Assembly: GCA_027489095.1 (NCBI GenBank)
Contig: JAIYAL010000111.1
Coordinates: 1-46,752, forward strand
Direction: 5' to 3'
Source of the DNA: Erythrobacteraceae bacterium
GTDB lineage: Bacteria > Pseudomonadota > Alphaproteobacteria > Sphingomonadales > Sphingomonadaceae
DNA length: 46,752 bases
Every line of letters begins with the position of its first letter. Positions within the stretch are counted from its first letter, which is position 1. Under the pieces are notes generated by a model, which worked only from the letters and a program-made list of their open reading frames with translations, was not told the origin of the DNA and did not search any database. A program made the position numbers and the translations under genes. Shown in pieces: positions 32,795-41,532 of the stretch.

Positions 32795-34162
32795 ATGCGC
32801 GGTCGCCCTTTTTTCCTTGCCTATTGTCTCGCGCTGCTGGCGAGCCTCGTCGTTTCGGCCGAGCCGGTCGCGGCGCAATCGATCCTGCGTGATGCCGAGA
32901 CCGAGCAGCTGCTGAAGGACATGCTCGCCCCGCTGGTGGAGGCGAGCGAGCTTGAACCCGGCAATGTCGAGATCGTGCTGATCAACGACCCTTCGATCAA
33001 CGCCTTCGTCGCGGGCGGGCAGGCGATCTACGTCCACAGCGGGCTTATCAGCGCCGCCGACACCGCCAACGAGGTGCAGGGCGTGCTCGCTCACGAGCTC
33101 GGCCATATCACCGCCGGCCACGCGGTGCGCTTTGAAGAGCGGACCAAGGTCGCAAACAAGATCTCGATCCTCTCGCTGCTGCTTGGTGTTGGCGCGGCAC
33201 TGGCCGGTGCGGGGGATGCCGCGATGGGGATCATCGCCGCCGGACAGCAGGCCGCGATGGGCAGCTTCCTCTCCTTCAACCGCGATCAGGAAGCCGCGAC
33301 CGATCTTGCCGGGGCGCGCTACCTTTCGGGCGCGGGGATCAGCGGCAAGGGCATGATCACCTTCTTCGAGAAGCTGCGCGGAAACGAAATCCGCGCCGGC
33401 TACAGCCAGACCGCCGAGGCCGCCTATGCCCGCACCCACCCGCTGACCGGCGATCGCATCCAGGTGCTGCGCGGGCTGGTCGACAAGAACCCGGGCTGGG
33501 ACACCCCGCCCGATCCTGATCTCCAGCAGCGGTTCGTGCGCGCCAAGGCCAAGCTCTACGGCTTCCTCAACCCGCCCGCCCGCACGCTGACGACCTTCCC
33601 GCTCACCGATCAGGGCATCCCGGCGCACTACGCCCGCGCCTATGGCTATCACAAGGACGCACGGGTCGACCTCGCGCTGGCCGAGACCGACGCGCTGCTG
33701 GCGATCGAGCCTGACAACCCGTGGTTCCTTGAGCTGAAGGGGCAGGTGTTGCTGGAATCCGGGCGGCCGCGCGATGCGCTGGTGCCGCTGCGCCGCGCGA
33801 CCGAGCTGACCAACGCCCATCCGCTGATCGCCGGGCTGCTCGGCCATGCGCTGATCGCGACCGAGAACGCCGCCAACTTCGCTGAGGCCGAAACCGTATT
33901 GCGGGCTTCGGTGCAGCGCGATCGCTACAATCCCTTCGCGTGGTACCAGCTCGGCGTGGTCTATGCCGAGCGCGGCGACATGCCGCGCGCGCAGCTGGCG
34001 AGCGCGGAGCAGCAGGTGATGAACCGGCTCTACCCCGAAGCGCTGCGCAGCGCGCAGGCCGCCGAAGCCGGGCTGCCCTATGGCTCGGCGGACTGGATCC
34101 GCGCCCAGGATGTCGCGCTCGAAGCGCGCGGCGAACTGGAACGGTTGAAGAAGAAACGCTAG
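32795..34162 (+). CDS. Periplasmic M48 metalloprotease with C-terminal TPR repeats (BepA-like)
   Basis: A 455-residue exported protease. A signal peptide occupies residues 1-27 (cleavage after PVAAQ), zinc motif HELGH is at 100-104, and the third ligand Glu166 is in EAATD. The C-terminal third (about 270-440) has helical repeats with TPR spacing, e.g. 'ALAETDALLAIEPDNPWFLE' and 'ALVPLRRATELTNAHPLIAG'. BepA-type proteins degrade or assist stalled outer-membrane proteins at the BAM/Lpt machines. The start at 32795 begins the signal peptide; the in-frame ATG 25 codons upstream would bury it. It is followed after 32 bases by a DsbA-like gene, and then by a second M48 protein. Confidence 0.87.
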   Translation: MRGRPFFLAYCLALLASLVVSAEPVAAQSILRDAETEQLLKDMLAPLVEASELEPGNVEIVLINDPSINAFVAGGQAIYVHSGLISAADTANEVQGVLAHELGHITAGHAVRFEERTKVANKISILSLLLGVGAALAGAGDAAMGIIAAGQQAAMGSFLSFNRDQEAATDLAGARYLSGAGISGKGMITFFEKLRGNEIRAGYSQTAEAAYARTHPLTGDRIQVLRGLVDKNPGWDTPPDPDLQQRFVRAKAKLYGFLNPPARTLTTFPLTDQGIPAHYARAYGYHKDARVDLALAETDALLAIEPDNPWFLELKGQVLLESGRPRDALVPLRRATELTNAHPLIAGLLGHALIATENAANFAEAETVLRASVQRDRYNPFAWYQLGVVYAERGDMPRAQLASAEQQVMNRLYPEALRSAQAAEAGLPYGSADWIRAQDVALEARGELERLKKKR

Positions 34163-34194
34163 GCTCCGCGCGGAAACCTGCCAGAAAGCGCCCC

Positions 34195-34914
34195 ATGTCC
34201 TCGCACCCGCCCGCCGCCGACACGCCCTCCGCCCTGCGCCACACGCTGCTGACCGCGCTGCTGGCGCTGACCTTCGGCTTTCTCGGCGCGGCGGCGTGGT
34301 CATACTCGGGGCTCGCCGACAACCGCACCCGCAGCTTCCTGATGGCCCATCCCGACATCCTGCCGCAGATGGCGCAGGCTTACGAGGAACAGGAGGCCGC
34401 CAAGCGCCTCGCGCAGATGGGCGGGCAAGTGTTCGAGCCTTTCCCCGGGGTGATGCTCGGCAATCCCAACGGCAAAAAGGTGCTGGTTGAGTTCACCGAT
34501 TATAACTGCCCCTATTGCGAGGCGAGCCTCAAGGACGTGAACCGGCTGATCGCCGAGGATCCCGAACTGAAAGTCGTGATCCGCGAATGGCCGATCTTCG
34601 AAGGCAGCGACATTGCCTCGCGGATGGCGCTGGCGGCGGGCCTGCAAGGCAAGTACCGCGCCTTCCACGACACGATGTTCGCGACCAAGGACGTGGAGAT
34701 GGCGGCGCGCGCGGCCGGGCTCGATATGGAGCGCGCGGCGCGCGACGCGGCGTCGGAAGCGGTCTCGACCGAGATCGCGCGCAACCTTGATCACGCCCGC
34801 GCACTGGGCTTTTCCGGCACCCCGGCGTGGATCGCGGGCAACAAGCCGTTCGGCGGGGCGGTCGGCTTCGACAAACTGAAGGCCGCGCTCGGCGACGCCG
34901 TCCGGCCGAGCTGA
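34195..34914 (+). CDS. DsbA-family thiol:disulfide oxidoreductase, membrane-anchored
   Basis: A 239-residue envelope protein with an N-terminal hydrophobic anchor (about 18-40) followed by a thioredoxin/DSBA domain. The active site is CPYC (C105, C108) in DYNCPYCEASL; the cis-proline loop is SGTPAW. It resembles the BdbD/ScsC-like 'DSBA oxidoreductase' group, which oxidises or isomerises periplasmic disulfides. It lies between two M48 proteases, 32 and 12 bases from its neighbours, so the three are probably one operon for extracytoplasmic protein folding and turnover. Confidence 0.88.
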   Translation: MSSHPPAADTPSALRHTLLTALLALTFGFLGAAAWSYSGLADNRTRSFLMAHPDILPQMAQAYEEQEAAKRLAQMGGQVFEPFPGVMLGNPNGKKVLVEFTDYNCPYCEASLKDVNRLIAEDPELKVVIREWPIFEGSDIASRMALAAGLQGKYRAFHDTMFATKDVEMAARAAGLDMERAARDAASEAVSTEIARNLDHARALGFSGTPAWIAGNKPFGGAVGFDKLKAALGDAVRPS

Positions 34915-34926
34915 GGGGGCGGGTTG

Positions 34927-35934
34927 ATGCGCGCTCTTGCGCTGGCCCTATGGCTGGGATTGGCGGCCAGCCCGCTCGCCGCGCAGGGCGTGCGCCCGTC
35001 GGGCATCGATTACGCTGCCGAGCGCGCGGCGATTGCTCGCTACCAGGATGCCGATCAGCGGTTGCAGGATGTGGGCTGGACGCTCGCCAAGGGCAATGTC
35101 GCCTTTTGCCCTGTCCGTGTCTCCTCGATTGGCCTGCAACTTCAGGACATGGCGAGCTATGGGGAGCCCGGCGTGGCGCGCAAGGCGCTCGGCCTGACGG
35201 GCAATTTCGCGGTGCAGACCGCCGCGCGCGGCTCTCCGGCGGAGTTCTCGGGCAAATTCACCCGCAACCGCGAGGTCACCCGGCTTGCTGCGCTTGATCC
35301 CAACACCATGTCTGCAAAACAGCGATTCGAGTGGCAGCGGCTTGCGACGGTGCATCAACACGTCGAATTCCTGCTCGACCTCAAGGGCCATATCGACATC
35401 GGGTTCGCCGATGGCGGGACGGCGTTGATCGAATCCGTCCCGGTCTGCGCCACGCGCTTCGAACTGATGGGCGAAACCGACACGGCGGTCGCCGACGGCA
35501 GCCGCGTGGTGATCGGCATCGGCTTTCCGGCCTTTGCCTATCCCGAGGAGCCGGTGTTCGCGGCGGTCGTCGCGCACGAGCTGGCCCACAACGTGCTTGG
35601 CCACGATGCCTGGCTTGATCGCAACGGGCGCCGACCCGGGAACGTGCGCCGGATCGAGCGTGAGGCCGATCGGCTGATCCCATGGCTGCTCGCCAATGCT
35701 GGCTATGATCCGCAGGCCGCAGTGACCTTCATGACCCGCTGGGGGGCAAAGCACGATTCGGGGCTGCGTTTCCGCACCGGGCACGAGGGCTGGGACGAGC
35801 GCGCCGAGGCGATCGCGGCCGAAGTGGCGCAGGTGAAGGGCCTGATGTCGCGCGAGGGCAAGGCCGACTGGGCGGCGCATTTCCGCCGCGAGATCGACCC
35901 GGCAGGCGGGCCCCAGCGCAAGGCCGCGCGCTGA
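34927..35934 (+). CDS. Exported M48-type metallopeptidase domain protein
   Basis: A 335-residue protein with a signal peptide (cleavage after SPLAAQ, about residue 20). The zinc motif HELAHNVLGH begins at 217 (H217, E218, H221), and the probable third ligand is Glu246 in EREAD. The N-terminal half (25-190) is a separate domain of unknown role. It has no TPR repeats, unlike the protease encoded two genes upstream. The start is the ATG at 34927; a TTG one codon before is also in frame. It is the last gene of the M48 - DsbA - M48 cluster and is followed by 99 bases before the histidine kinase. Confidence 0.82.
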   Translation: MRALALALWLGLAASPLAAQGVRPSGIDYAAERAAIARYQDADQRLQDVGWTLAKGNVAFCPVRVSSIGLQLQDMASYGEPGVARKALGLTGNFAVQTAARGSPAEFSGKFTRNREVTRLAALDPNTMSAKQRFEWQRLATVHQHVEFLLDLKGHIDIGFADGGTALIESVPVCATRFELMGETDTAVADGSRVVIGIGFPAFAYPEEPVFAAVVAHELAHNVLGHDAWLDRNGRRPGNVRRIEREADRLIPWLLANAGYDPQAAVTFMTRWGAKHDSGLRFRTGHEGWDERAEAIAAEVAQVKGLMSREGKADWAAHFRREIDPAGGPQRKAAR

Positions 35935-36033
35935 CCGTTCGGGCATGGTGATGCGCCGAGCCGTTGCCGGCCCAAGCCCATGTGACCAATTTGCAGTGCC
36001 GTTTGCGACGAAATGCGGTAGACCGTTCGCCTT

Positions 36034-37257
36034 ATGGCAGTGCTCCAGATCCAGGCGGCGCCGTTCTTCGCCAGCAAGAACCGGGCGTTCTGGAACCTCC
36101 AGCTCGCAGGCTGGGGCGCGGCTTTCCTGCTGCGCGCGGTCTCCGCGCTCGCCAACGAGCAGCCGCTTGACCTGCTCGCGCTGATCCTCGTCACCACCAT
36201 CACCGGCTTTTCGATCAGCCTGATCCTCTCGGTGATCTACCGCAAGCTGATCCACCAGCAGCCGCTGGTCACCTGGGGCGTGACCGCGCTGGTGCTGATG
36301 TTCGCGGTGTTGCTCCACGCCTCGATCGATGCCTGGGTGCAGGGGGTCTATTACGCCGGCACCCGCGAGACGACCTTTGCCCAGCGTTTGATCGGTCTGC
36401 TGTATCTGCCGATGACCCTGCTCGGCGGGTGGAGCGCGCTTTACTATGCGATCAACTTCTTCCTCACTGTGGAACAGCAGGCTGACCGGCTTGAGCGGCT
36501 GGAAGCCCAGGCCACCGCCGCGCAGCTCGCCATGCTGCGTTACCAGCTCAACCCGCACTTCCTGTTCAACACGCTCAACTCGATCAGCACGCTGGTGCTG
36601 CTGAAACAGACCGAGCCCGCCAACGCGATGCTCACGCGCCTTTCGGGCTTCCTGCGCCACACGCTGGTGGCAGAGCCGGGCAGTCAGGTGACGCTGGCGC
36701 AGGAGATCGAGACGCTCCAGCTCTACCTCGATATCGAGCGGATGCGGTTTGAAGAACGGCTGCGCACCCAGTTCGAGATCGAGGACGCGGCCCTCCCCGC
36801 ACAGCTCCCCGCGATGCTGCTTCAGCCGCTGGTCGAAAACGCGATCAAGTATGCCGTCAGCACGCAGGAGGAAGGCGCCCAGATATCGCTCACCGCGCGG
36901 GTGATCGGTGACCGGCTGCGGATGATCGTCGAGGATACCGGCCCGGGCCTTGACGATAGCCCGCGCTACGCCTCGCCTTATGGCGAGCCTGTGCCCGGCC
37001 AGCCGGTTTCGACTGGTGTGGGACTTGCTAACATACGTAATCGCTTACGCCAGGCTTATGGAGACAATCACCTGTTCGAGACCCGATCCGAAGCTGGGGG
37101 CGGCTTCACCGTGCTGATCGAGATACCGTTCACTCGGGCCGAAAGAGCCCAGGAGGCGGCAGCACCCGCCGTGGCAGCCATCGGGGCTGCTGCTGGCGGG
37201 AGCGACAACATCATCCCCCTCAACCCCCCCCAAAGAACCATCGGAACCCCCGCATGA
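36034..37257 (+). CDS. LytS/YehU-type sensor histidine kinase
   Basis: A 407-residue membrane sensor: four or so transmembrane segments in residues 20-150, then a short coiled segment (EQQADRLERLEAQATAAQLA) and a His_kinase (PF06580-type) core. The phosphoacceptor His175 is in LNPHFLFNTLNS. The ATPase domain shows ENAIKY, EDTGPGLDD and GVGLANIRNRL. The C-terminus ends in a long Ala/Pro-rich tail after residue 370. Its stop overlaps the start of the LytTR response regulator (ATGA), so the pair is translated together. No ligand-binding domain is recognised. Confidence 0.93.
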   Translation: MAVLQIQAAPFFASKNRAFWNLQLAGWGAAFLLRAVSALANEQPLDLLALILVTTITGFSISLILSVIYRKLIHQQPLVTWGVTALVLMFAVLLHASIDAWVQGVYYAGTRETTFAQRLIGLLYLPMTLLGGWSALYYAINFFLTVEQQADRLERLEAQATAAQLAMLRYQLNPHFLFNTLNSISTLVLLKQTEPANAMLTRLSGFLRHTLVAEPGSQVTLAQEIETLQLYLDIERMRFEERLRTQFEIEDAALPAQLPAMLLQPLVENAIKYAVSTQEEGAQISLTARVIGDRLRMIVEDTGPGLDDSPRYASPYGEPVPGQPVSTGVGLANIRNRLRQAYGDNHLFETRSEAGGGFTVLIEIPFTRAERAQEAAAPAVAAIGAAAGGSDNIIPLNPPQRTIGTPA

Positions 37258-38060
37258 CCATCAGAACCATCCTCGTCGACGACGAAAAACTCGCCATCCA
37301 GGGCCTCCAGCTGCGGCTCGCACCGTTCGAGGACGTCGAGATCATCGACACCTGCGCCAACGGCCGCGAGGCGATCCGCAAGATCAAGACCGAGAAGCCC
37401 GATCTCGTGTTCCTCGATATCCAGATGCCCGGCTTCGACGGCTTCTCGGTGGTGAAGGGCGTGATGGAGATCGAACCCCCGCTGTTCGTCTTCGTCACCG
37501 CCTACGAGGAACACGCGATCCGCGCGTTTGAGGCCAATGCGGTCAATTACCTGATGAAGCCGGTCGACGAACAGAAGCTTGCCGACACGATCGAACGCGT
37601 GCGCCAGCGCCTTGCCGAGAAGAAATCGGCCGAGGATGCCGGGAACCTGCTCGACGTGCTGGCCGAAGTCGCGCCGGACCGCGCCGCGGATTTCGTCGAC
37701 ACCGCCGCGCCCGCAACCGAAAGCGCCGACCGCTTTGAAAAGCTCATCAATGTGAAAGACCGCGGCCAGATCTTCCGCGTGGAAGTCGACACGATCGAGC
37801 ATATCGAGGCCGCGGGCGATTACATGATCATCTCCACCGGCGACAATTCGCTGGTGCTGCGCGAGACGATGAAGGACCTGGAACGCCGCCTCGATCCGAG
37901 GAAGTTCCAGCGGGTGCACCGTTCGACGATCGTGAACCTTGATCTGGTCCGGCAGGTGAAGCCCCACACCAACGGCGAATGCTTCCTGGTGCTGGAAAGC
38001 GGCGCCGAGGTGAAGGTGTCGCGTTCCTACAGGGATGTGGTGGCGCGCTTCGTGCATTGA
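37254..38060 (+). CDS. LytTR-family response regulator
   Basis: A 268-residue regulator, the cognate partner of the preceding kinase. The receiver domain (1-120) has the acidic pair D9/D10, phosphoacceptor Asp55 in LVFLDIQMPG, Thr82 and Lys102. The LytTR DNA-binding domain (about 165-268) contains 'IEHIEAAGDYMIIST', 'RRLDPRKFQRVHRSTIVNLD' and the terminal VSRSYRDVV. LytTR proteins bind imperfect direct repeats upstream of target genes; targets here are unknown. Its first codon overlaps the kinase stop. A palindromic repeat element follows from 38073. Confidence 0.95.
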   Translation: MTIRTILVDDEKLAIQGLQLRLAPFEDVEIIDTCANGREAIRKIKTEKPDLVFLDIQMPGFDGFSVVKGVMEIEPPLFVFVTAYEEHAIRAFEANAVNYLMKPVDEQKLADTIERVRQRLAEKKSAEDAGNLLDVLAEVAPDRAADFVDTAAPATESADRFEKLINVKDRGQIFRVEVDTIEHIEAAGDYMIISTGDNSLVLRETMKDLERRLDPRKFQRVHRSTIVNLDLVRQVKPHTNGECFLVLESGAEVKVSRSYRDVVARFVH

Positions 38061-38072
38061 TGTGTTTTTGAT

Positions 38073-38154
38073 GGCGAGGGCGCCTCCGCGCCCTCGTCCT
38101 CGCTCGACGCGCAGCAAAGCTGCGCCCGCTGCGGGCGGCCGGTCGGCCTTGCGG
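38073..38154. repeat. Intergenic palindromic repeat (copy 2)
   Basis: This lies between the response regulator and nadC. The first 30 bases (38073-38102) match the minus strand of 4892-4922 except for two changes that keep the hairpin paired (GAAGGCGC/GCGCCTTC there, GAGGGCGC/GCGCCCTC here). The block at 38129-38154 matches 4743-4768 at 25 of 26 positions. Further small hairpins (GCAGCAAAGCTGC, GCCTGCGGC) fill the rest. It probably doubles as a terminator for the two-component operon. Confidence 0.75.
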
Positions 38155-38183
38155 AGCCTGCGGCTCCGTTTATTGTGCCAGTC

Positions 38184-39053
38184 ATGACCCAATTCACCCT
38201 CCCCGGCGTCGACCTCGCCAAATTCATCCGCGAGACGCTCGCCGAAGACCTGGGCGAGGGCCTCCCCGGCGGCGGGCGCGATGTGACGTCGGAGAGCGTC
38301 ATCCCGGCAGACGCGCGCTTCACCGGGGTGATGGACAGCCGCGATGCCATCGTCGTCGCCGGCCTGCCGCTGGCCGAGGCGTTCTTCCGGCACCTCGATC
38401 CCGACTGCGTGATCGAACCGCTGGTGCAGGACGGCGACCAAGTTCCCGCCGGCACCGACCTGATGCGCATCGAAGGCAGCGCCCGCGCTCTCCTCACCGC
38501 AGAGCGCAGCGCCTTGAACATCGCCCAGCACCTCTCCGGCATCGCCACCCTGACGCGCGCCTATGTCACCGCGATGCGGGAAGGCAGTGCGACCTGCACC
38601 CTGCTCGATACGCGCAAGACCATCCCCGGCCTCAGGTTCCTCGAAAAATACGCCACCCGGCAGGGCGGCGCGCAGAACCACCGGATGGGGCTGTGGGATG
38701 CGGCGATGATCAAGGACAACCACGTCGCGGTCGCAGGCTCCGTCGGCGAAGCGGTGCGCCGTGCGCGCGAGGCGGGGGTCGAAAAGATCATCTGCGAGGT
38801 CGACAGCCTCGACCAGATCGAACCCGCGCTCAGCGCAGGCGCGCATCACCTCCTGCTCGACAATATGGACCCCGCCACCCTCACACAGGCGGTCGCGCTT
38901 GTCGCAGGCCGCGTGCCGACCGAGGCGAGCGGCGGGGTGAACCTCCAGACCATCGCGGCCAAAGCGGCGAGCGGGGTCACCTACATCTCGGTCGGCCGCC
39001 TGACCCAGAGCGCGCCTGCGGCGGACATCGGGCTGGATTTCAAGCCGGCATGA
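38184..39053 (+). CDS. nadC: Nicotinate-nucleotide diphosphorylase (carboxylating)
   Basis: Converts quinolinate and PRPP to nicotinate mononucleotide in de novo NAD synthesis. The 289-residue product has the expected length, with 'LLDTRKTIPGLRFLEKYA', 'RQGGAQNHRMGLWDAAMIKD' and a C-terminal 'GGVNLQTIAAKAASGVTYIS' that are all hallmark segments. The ATG at 38184 gives MTQFTLPG; a GTG three codons earlier is less likely. nadA and nadB are absent from the window. Its last codons overlap the next gene (ATGA), opening a run of four coupled genes. Confidence 0.96.
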   Translation: MTQFTLPGVDLAKFIRETLAEDLGEGLPGGGRDVTSESVIPADARFTGVMDSRDAIVVAGLPLAEAFFRHLDPDCVIEPLVQDGDQVPAGTDLMRIEGSARALLTAERSALNIAQHLSGIATLTRAYVTAMREGSATCTLLDTRKTIPGLRFLEKYATRQGGAQNHRMGLWDAAMIKDNHVAVAGSVGEAVRRAREAGVEKIICEVDSLDQIEPALSAGAHHLLLDNMDPATLTQAVALVAGRVPTEASGGVNLQTIAAKAASGVTYISVGRLTQSAPAADIGLDFKPA

Positions 39054-39496
39054 AGGTTCGGCAAGGCGCGCGGCCGCTGGCGATCCGGGCTTTTGCGGCC
39101 TGCCTCTTCCTGTTCGCGCTGCTCAACCTCATCGCGGGTCTTGCCGATCTCAGCACGTCCGAGGCGATTCTTGCGGACTTTTGGCCCTCACTCGAATGGA
39201 ACCGCGATCTGACCATCGTCGCGCTGTTCACGCAGTTCACGATCGCGCTGATCCCACTGGTGTGGATCTATGTCTTTGCGGCGGGCTTTGCCCGATGGTT
39301 CGTCTTTTCCTTCGGCCTCGCCAAGCTCGCCTGGGTGCTGCTCAATTTTCTTGCCGCCCTGTGGTTTGGCGAAGGCGAGGTGCTTCGCTTCATCTTGGCG
39401 GTGTTGCTCGGCAGCGCGCTGCTGCTGCTGCTATTGCCGGCCAGCCGCCATTGGCTGGCGCATAAGGGGGAGGATGGCTCTGCGGTCGTCCAATAG
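39050..39496 (+). CDS. Small integral membrane protein of unknown function
   Basis: A 148-residue protein with four hydrophobic segments (about 14-33, 50-75, 80-105, 112-130) and short loops; no domain is recognised. Its ATG overlaps the nadC stop codon and its last 23 bases overlap the start of the RNase T2 gene in another frame, so translation of all three is linked. The 4-helix pattern resembles small DUF membrane proteins, but I cannot name a family. It is probably real because of the double coupling. Confidence 0.7.
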   Translation: MKVRQGARPLAIRAFAACLFLFALLNLIAGLADLSTSEAILADFWPSLEWNRDLTIVALFTQFTIALIPLVWIYVFAAGFARWFVFSFGLAKLAWVLLNFLAALWFGEGEVLRFILAVLLGSALLLLLLPASRHWLAHKGEDGSAVVQ

Positions 39497-40196
39497 CCTC
39501 GCTGCCGCGCTGATGGCCGCTATCGCGCTCGCCCTGCCAGCCACTGCCCACGCGCAGGCCTATCAGTGCCGCGCGCCGCAGGTGTCGAGCGTGCCGAAAG
39601 TCACCCCCGACGGCCCGCGCCGCCAGAGCGCGATCACCGGCTACACCCTCGCCTTGAGCTGGAGCCCCGAGTTCTGCCGCACCCGCAGCGAGACCCGCTC
39701 GCAAGCCGTGCAGTGCGGCGGGGACAATGGCAGTTTCGGCCTCATCGTCCACGGGCTCTGGCCTGAAGGCGACAGATCATCCCCGCAATGGTGCGAGGCG
39801 AAGAACGCGCTCACCCCCGCCGATGTGCGAGGGAGCATGTGCCTGATGCCGTCAGACCGGCTCGTGGCGCGCCAATGGGCCAAGCACGGCAGCTGCATGG
39901 TCAAGCGCCCGGCGAATTACCTCAAGGTGATCCGTGTGCTCTACGGCGGGCTGCGCCTGCCCGATTACGATCGCATCGCGCGTGAGGACGGGCTGACGGC
40001 GGGCCGCATCCGTTCAGCCTTTGCCGATGCCAATCCGGGCTGGCCGGAAAGCGCCATCGGCATCGAGCTTAACCAGCGCGGCTGGCTTGAGGAACTTCGC
40101 CTGTGCTATTCCAAACGCTTCCGGCCTGTGCCCTGCCCCGCCGGGCGGCGCGGCGCGAAGGACGGGACGCGAGCGACAATCTGGCGGGGGCTGTGA
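39474..40196 (+). CDS. Secreted ribonuclease T2 family protein
   Basis: A 240-residue endoribonuclease with a signal peptide (cleavage after AHAQ, residue 28). The first conserved active-site segment is IVHGLWPEG with H93; the second is RQWAKHGSC with H138. The eukaryotic-type pattern HEWxKHGTC has His and Glu where this protein has Arg133 and Gln134, so transition-state contacts may differ while the two essential histidines remain. Several cysteines (32, 68, 81, 107, 123, 141) suggest disulfides. GGGGGAGG directly before the ATG at 39474 is the ribosome binding site. It overlaps the upstream membrane gene, and its stop overlaps the next start (TGATG). It probably degrades RNA in the periplasm or outside the cell. 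Confidence 0.9.
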   Translation: MALRSSNSLAAALMAAIALALPATAHAQAYQCRAPQVSSVPKVTPDGPRRQSAITGYTLALSWSPEFCRTRSETRSQAVQCGGDNGSFGLIVHGLWPEGDRSSPQWCEAKNALTPADVRGSMCLMPSDRLVARQWAKHGSCMVKRPANYLKVIRVLYGGLRLPDYDRIAREDGLTAGRIRSAFADANPGWPESAIGIELNQRGWLEELRLCYSKRFRPVPCPAGRRGAKDGTRATIWRGL

Positions 40197-41431
40197 TGAT
40201 GGCGCAGGCGGGCAGGACGGGACGGCAAGCGGCGCTGGCCTTCGCAGCGATGCTTGCGATGCTGGTGCCTGCCGCGCCCGCCGCTGCCGATCCGGGCGCG
40301 ACCATGTTCAAGCGCCTCACCGATAACATGACCCGCGCGCGCAAGGTGCAATTCTGCGCCTATGTCGCGGCGAGCGGCACCGCGCTGGCGGGCGAATCGC
40401 CCGATCCCGCCAAGCGCGCCGCCCGCGCCGCAGCCGCTGCCCGGCTTGCCGCGCGCTTTGCCCCCGATCTTGCCAAGGCCAACGCCGGGCTCTCGCCCGA
40501 TGACCTTGCGGCAATCGAGCGCGAGAACAACGAGGTGATGGGGCTCCTCTCCTACGCGCCGTCCGACGAGCTTGCCGCGCTGGTCGAGGCCGAGGGGGAG
40601 GATGCGGATATCGTCGGCCTGTTTGCCGATGGCTGGATGCGGCGCTGCGACGGGTTGGCCAACAAGCTGAAGCTGCCCCCCGCGCCCGCCATGACCATGC
40701 CCGCGCCCGCTTTCCGCTGGCGCGGGATCTCTGCCGCAGAGGCTTTCGCGAACACCGGGCTTGCCCCCTTCGCCGACAGGCTCTGCAAGGGCGAGGCGCT
40801 CGCCGCCGCCGATTTCGCGGGCGCGCCGTTGGAGGAGCGCGGCAAGGACGGAGTCTCGCTCATCGACTGGGCGATGGCCTGCGGCGACAAGGCGGGCTTT
40901 GCCGCGCTGCTCGCCGCCGGGCTTGATCCGGCGACGCCCAGCTTTTTCGGCAATCTGATCCTTGTTCGCGCGGCGGAGAAGCGCGATCTGTTCTATCTCG
41001 AAACGCTGCTCGCCGCCGGGGTGAAGCCCGATGCCTTGGGATCGGCCGGAACCGCGCTGAAGGCGGCTTACGACACGATGGTGCCGGACGGCGGCAAGGC
41101 GTGGCAGATGCTGCGCGCAGGCGGGGCGAGCCTGAACTTCCCCGCCTATGACTGGTCAATGTGGAGCACATGGGGGCTCTATGCCGATTGGGAGGAGATG
41201 CTGGCCCATTGGAGCGAATTCGGCAGCGACCCTGTCGCGCTTGCCCGGTCGATCAGCATGGATCTTGATCGCAGCGGCGGCCCGCGCGGCAATGCTGCGG
41301 CGCTGCAAGAGATCAAGGCCCGCCTGATCGCGGAACACGGCGTGTGTTTCCCGGTCGGCCCGACCTTCGGCGCACCCAAGGACGAACGCGGCTATATTCT
41401 CCAGCCCGATTGTCCGACCGGGCGGCGCTGA
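40196..41431 (+). CDS. Exported ankyrin-like repeat protein of unknown function, coupled to RNase T2
   Basis: A 411-residue protein with a signal peptide (hydrophobic 11-27, cleavage near AAAADP). The N-terminal half (30-190) is helical with no recognised motif. The middle (about 215-330) has ankyrin-like units: 'GVSLIDWAMACGDKAGFAAL', 'LAAGLDPATPSFFGNLILVR', 'DLFYLETLLAAGVKPD'. Cysteines near 44, 146 and 390 may form disulfides. The start shares an A with the RNase T2 stop (TGATG), so both proteins are made in fixed ratio and both leave the cytoplasm. Possible roles are a partner, chaperone or inhibitor of the RNase; this is inference from the coupling alone. Confidence 0.72.
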   Translation: MMAQAGRTGRQAALAFAAMLAMLVPAAPAAADPGATMFKRLTDNMTRARKVQFCAYVAASGTALAGESPDPAKRAARAAAAARLAARFAPDLAKANAGLSPDDLAAIERENNEVMGLLSYAPSDELAALVEAEGEDADIVGLFADGWMRRCDGLANKLKLPPAPAMTMPAPAFRWRGISAAEAFANTGLAPFADRLCKGEALAAADFAGAPLEERGKDGVSLIDWAMACGDKAGFAALLAAGLDPATPSFFGNLILVRAAEKRDLFYLETLLAAGVKPDALGSAGTALKAAYDTMVPDGGKAWQMLRAGGASLNFPAYDWSMWSTWGLYADWEEMLAHWSEFGSDPVALARSISMDLDRSGGPRGNAAALQEIKARLIAEHGVCFPVGPTFGAPKDERGYILQPDCPTGRR

Positions 41432-41488
41432 AACCTGCGTGGTTCCAGAGGATGCTTCGAGGCGCCCAGCCCCCCCTCCAGCCGCGTC

Positions 41489-41532
41489 CAGACTCCCGCT
41501 AGACCCCCTTTAGACCCCCGCTAGACCCCTGC
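41489..41532 (+). repeat. Four 11-bp direct repeats (iterons) beside parS
   Basis: Units start at 41489, 41500, 41511 and 41522: CAGACTCCCGC, TAGACCCCCTT, TAGACCCCCGC, TAGACCCCTGC; a degraded fifth unit starts at 41533. The 11-base period places each unit on the same helical face. The array ends 9 bases before the parS site at 41542 and lies between convergent genes, with no coding sense. The repeats are seen directly; a protein-binding role is inferred. Confidence 0.7.
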
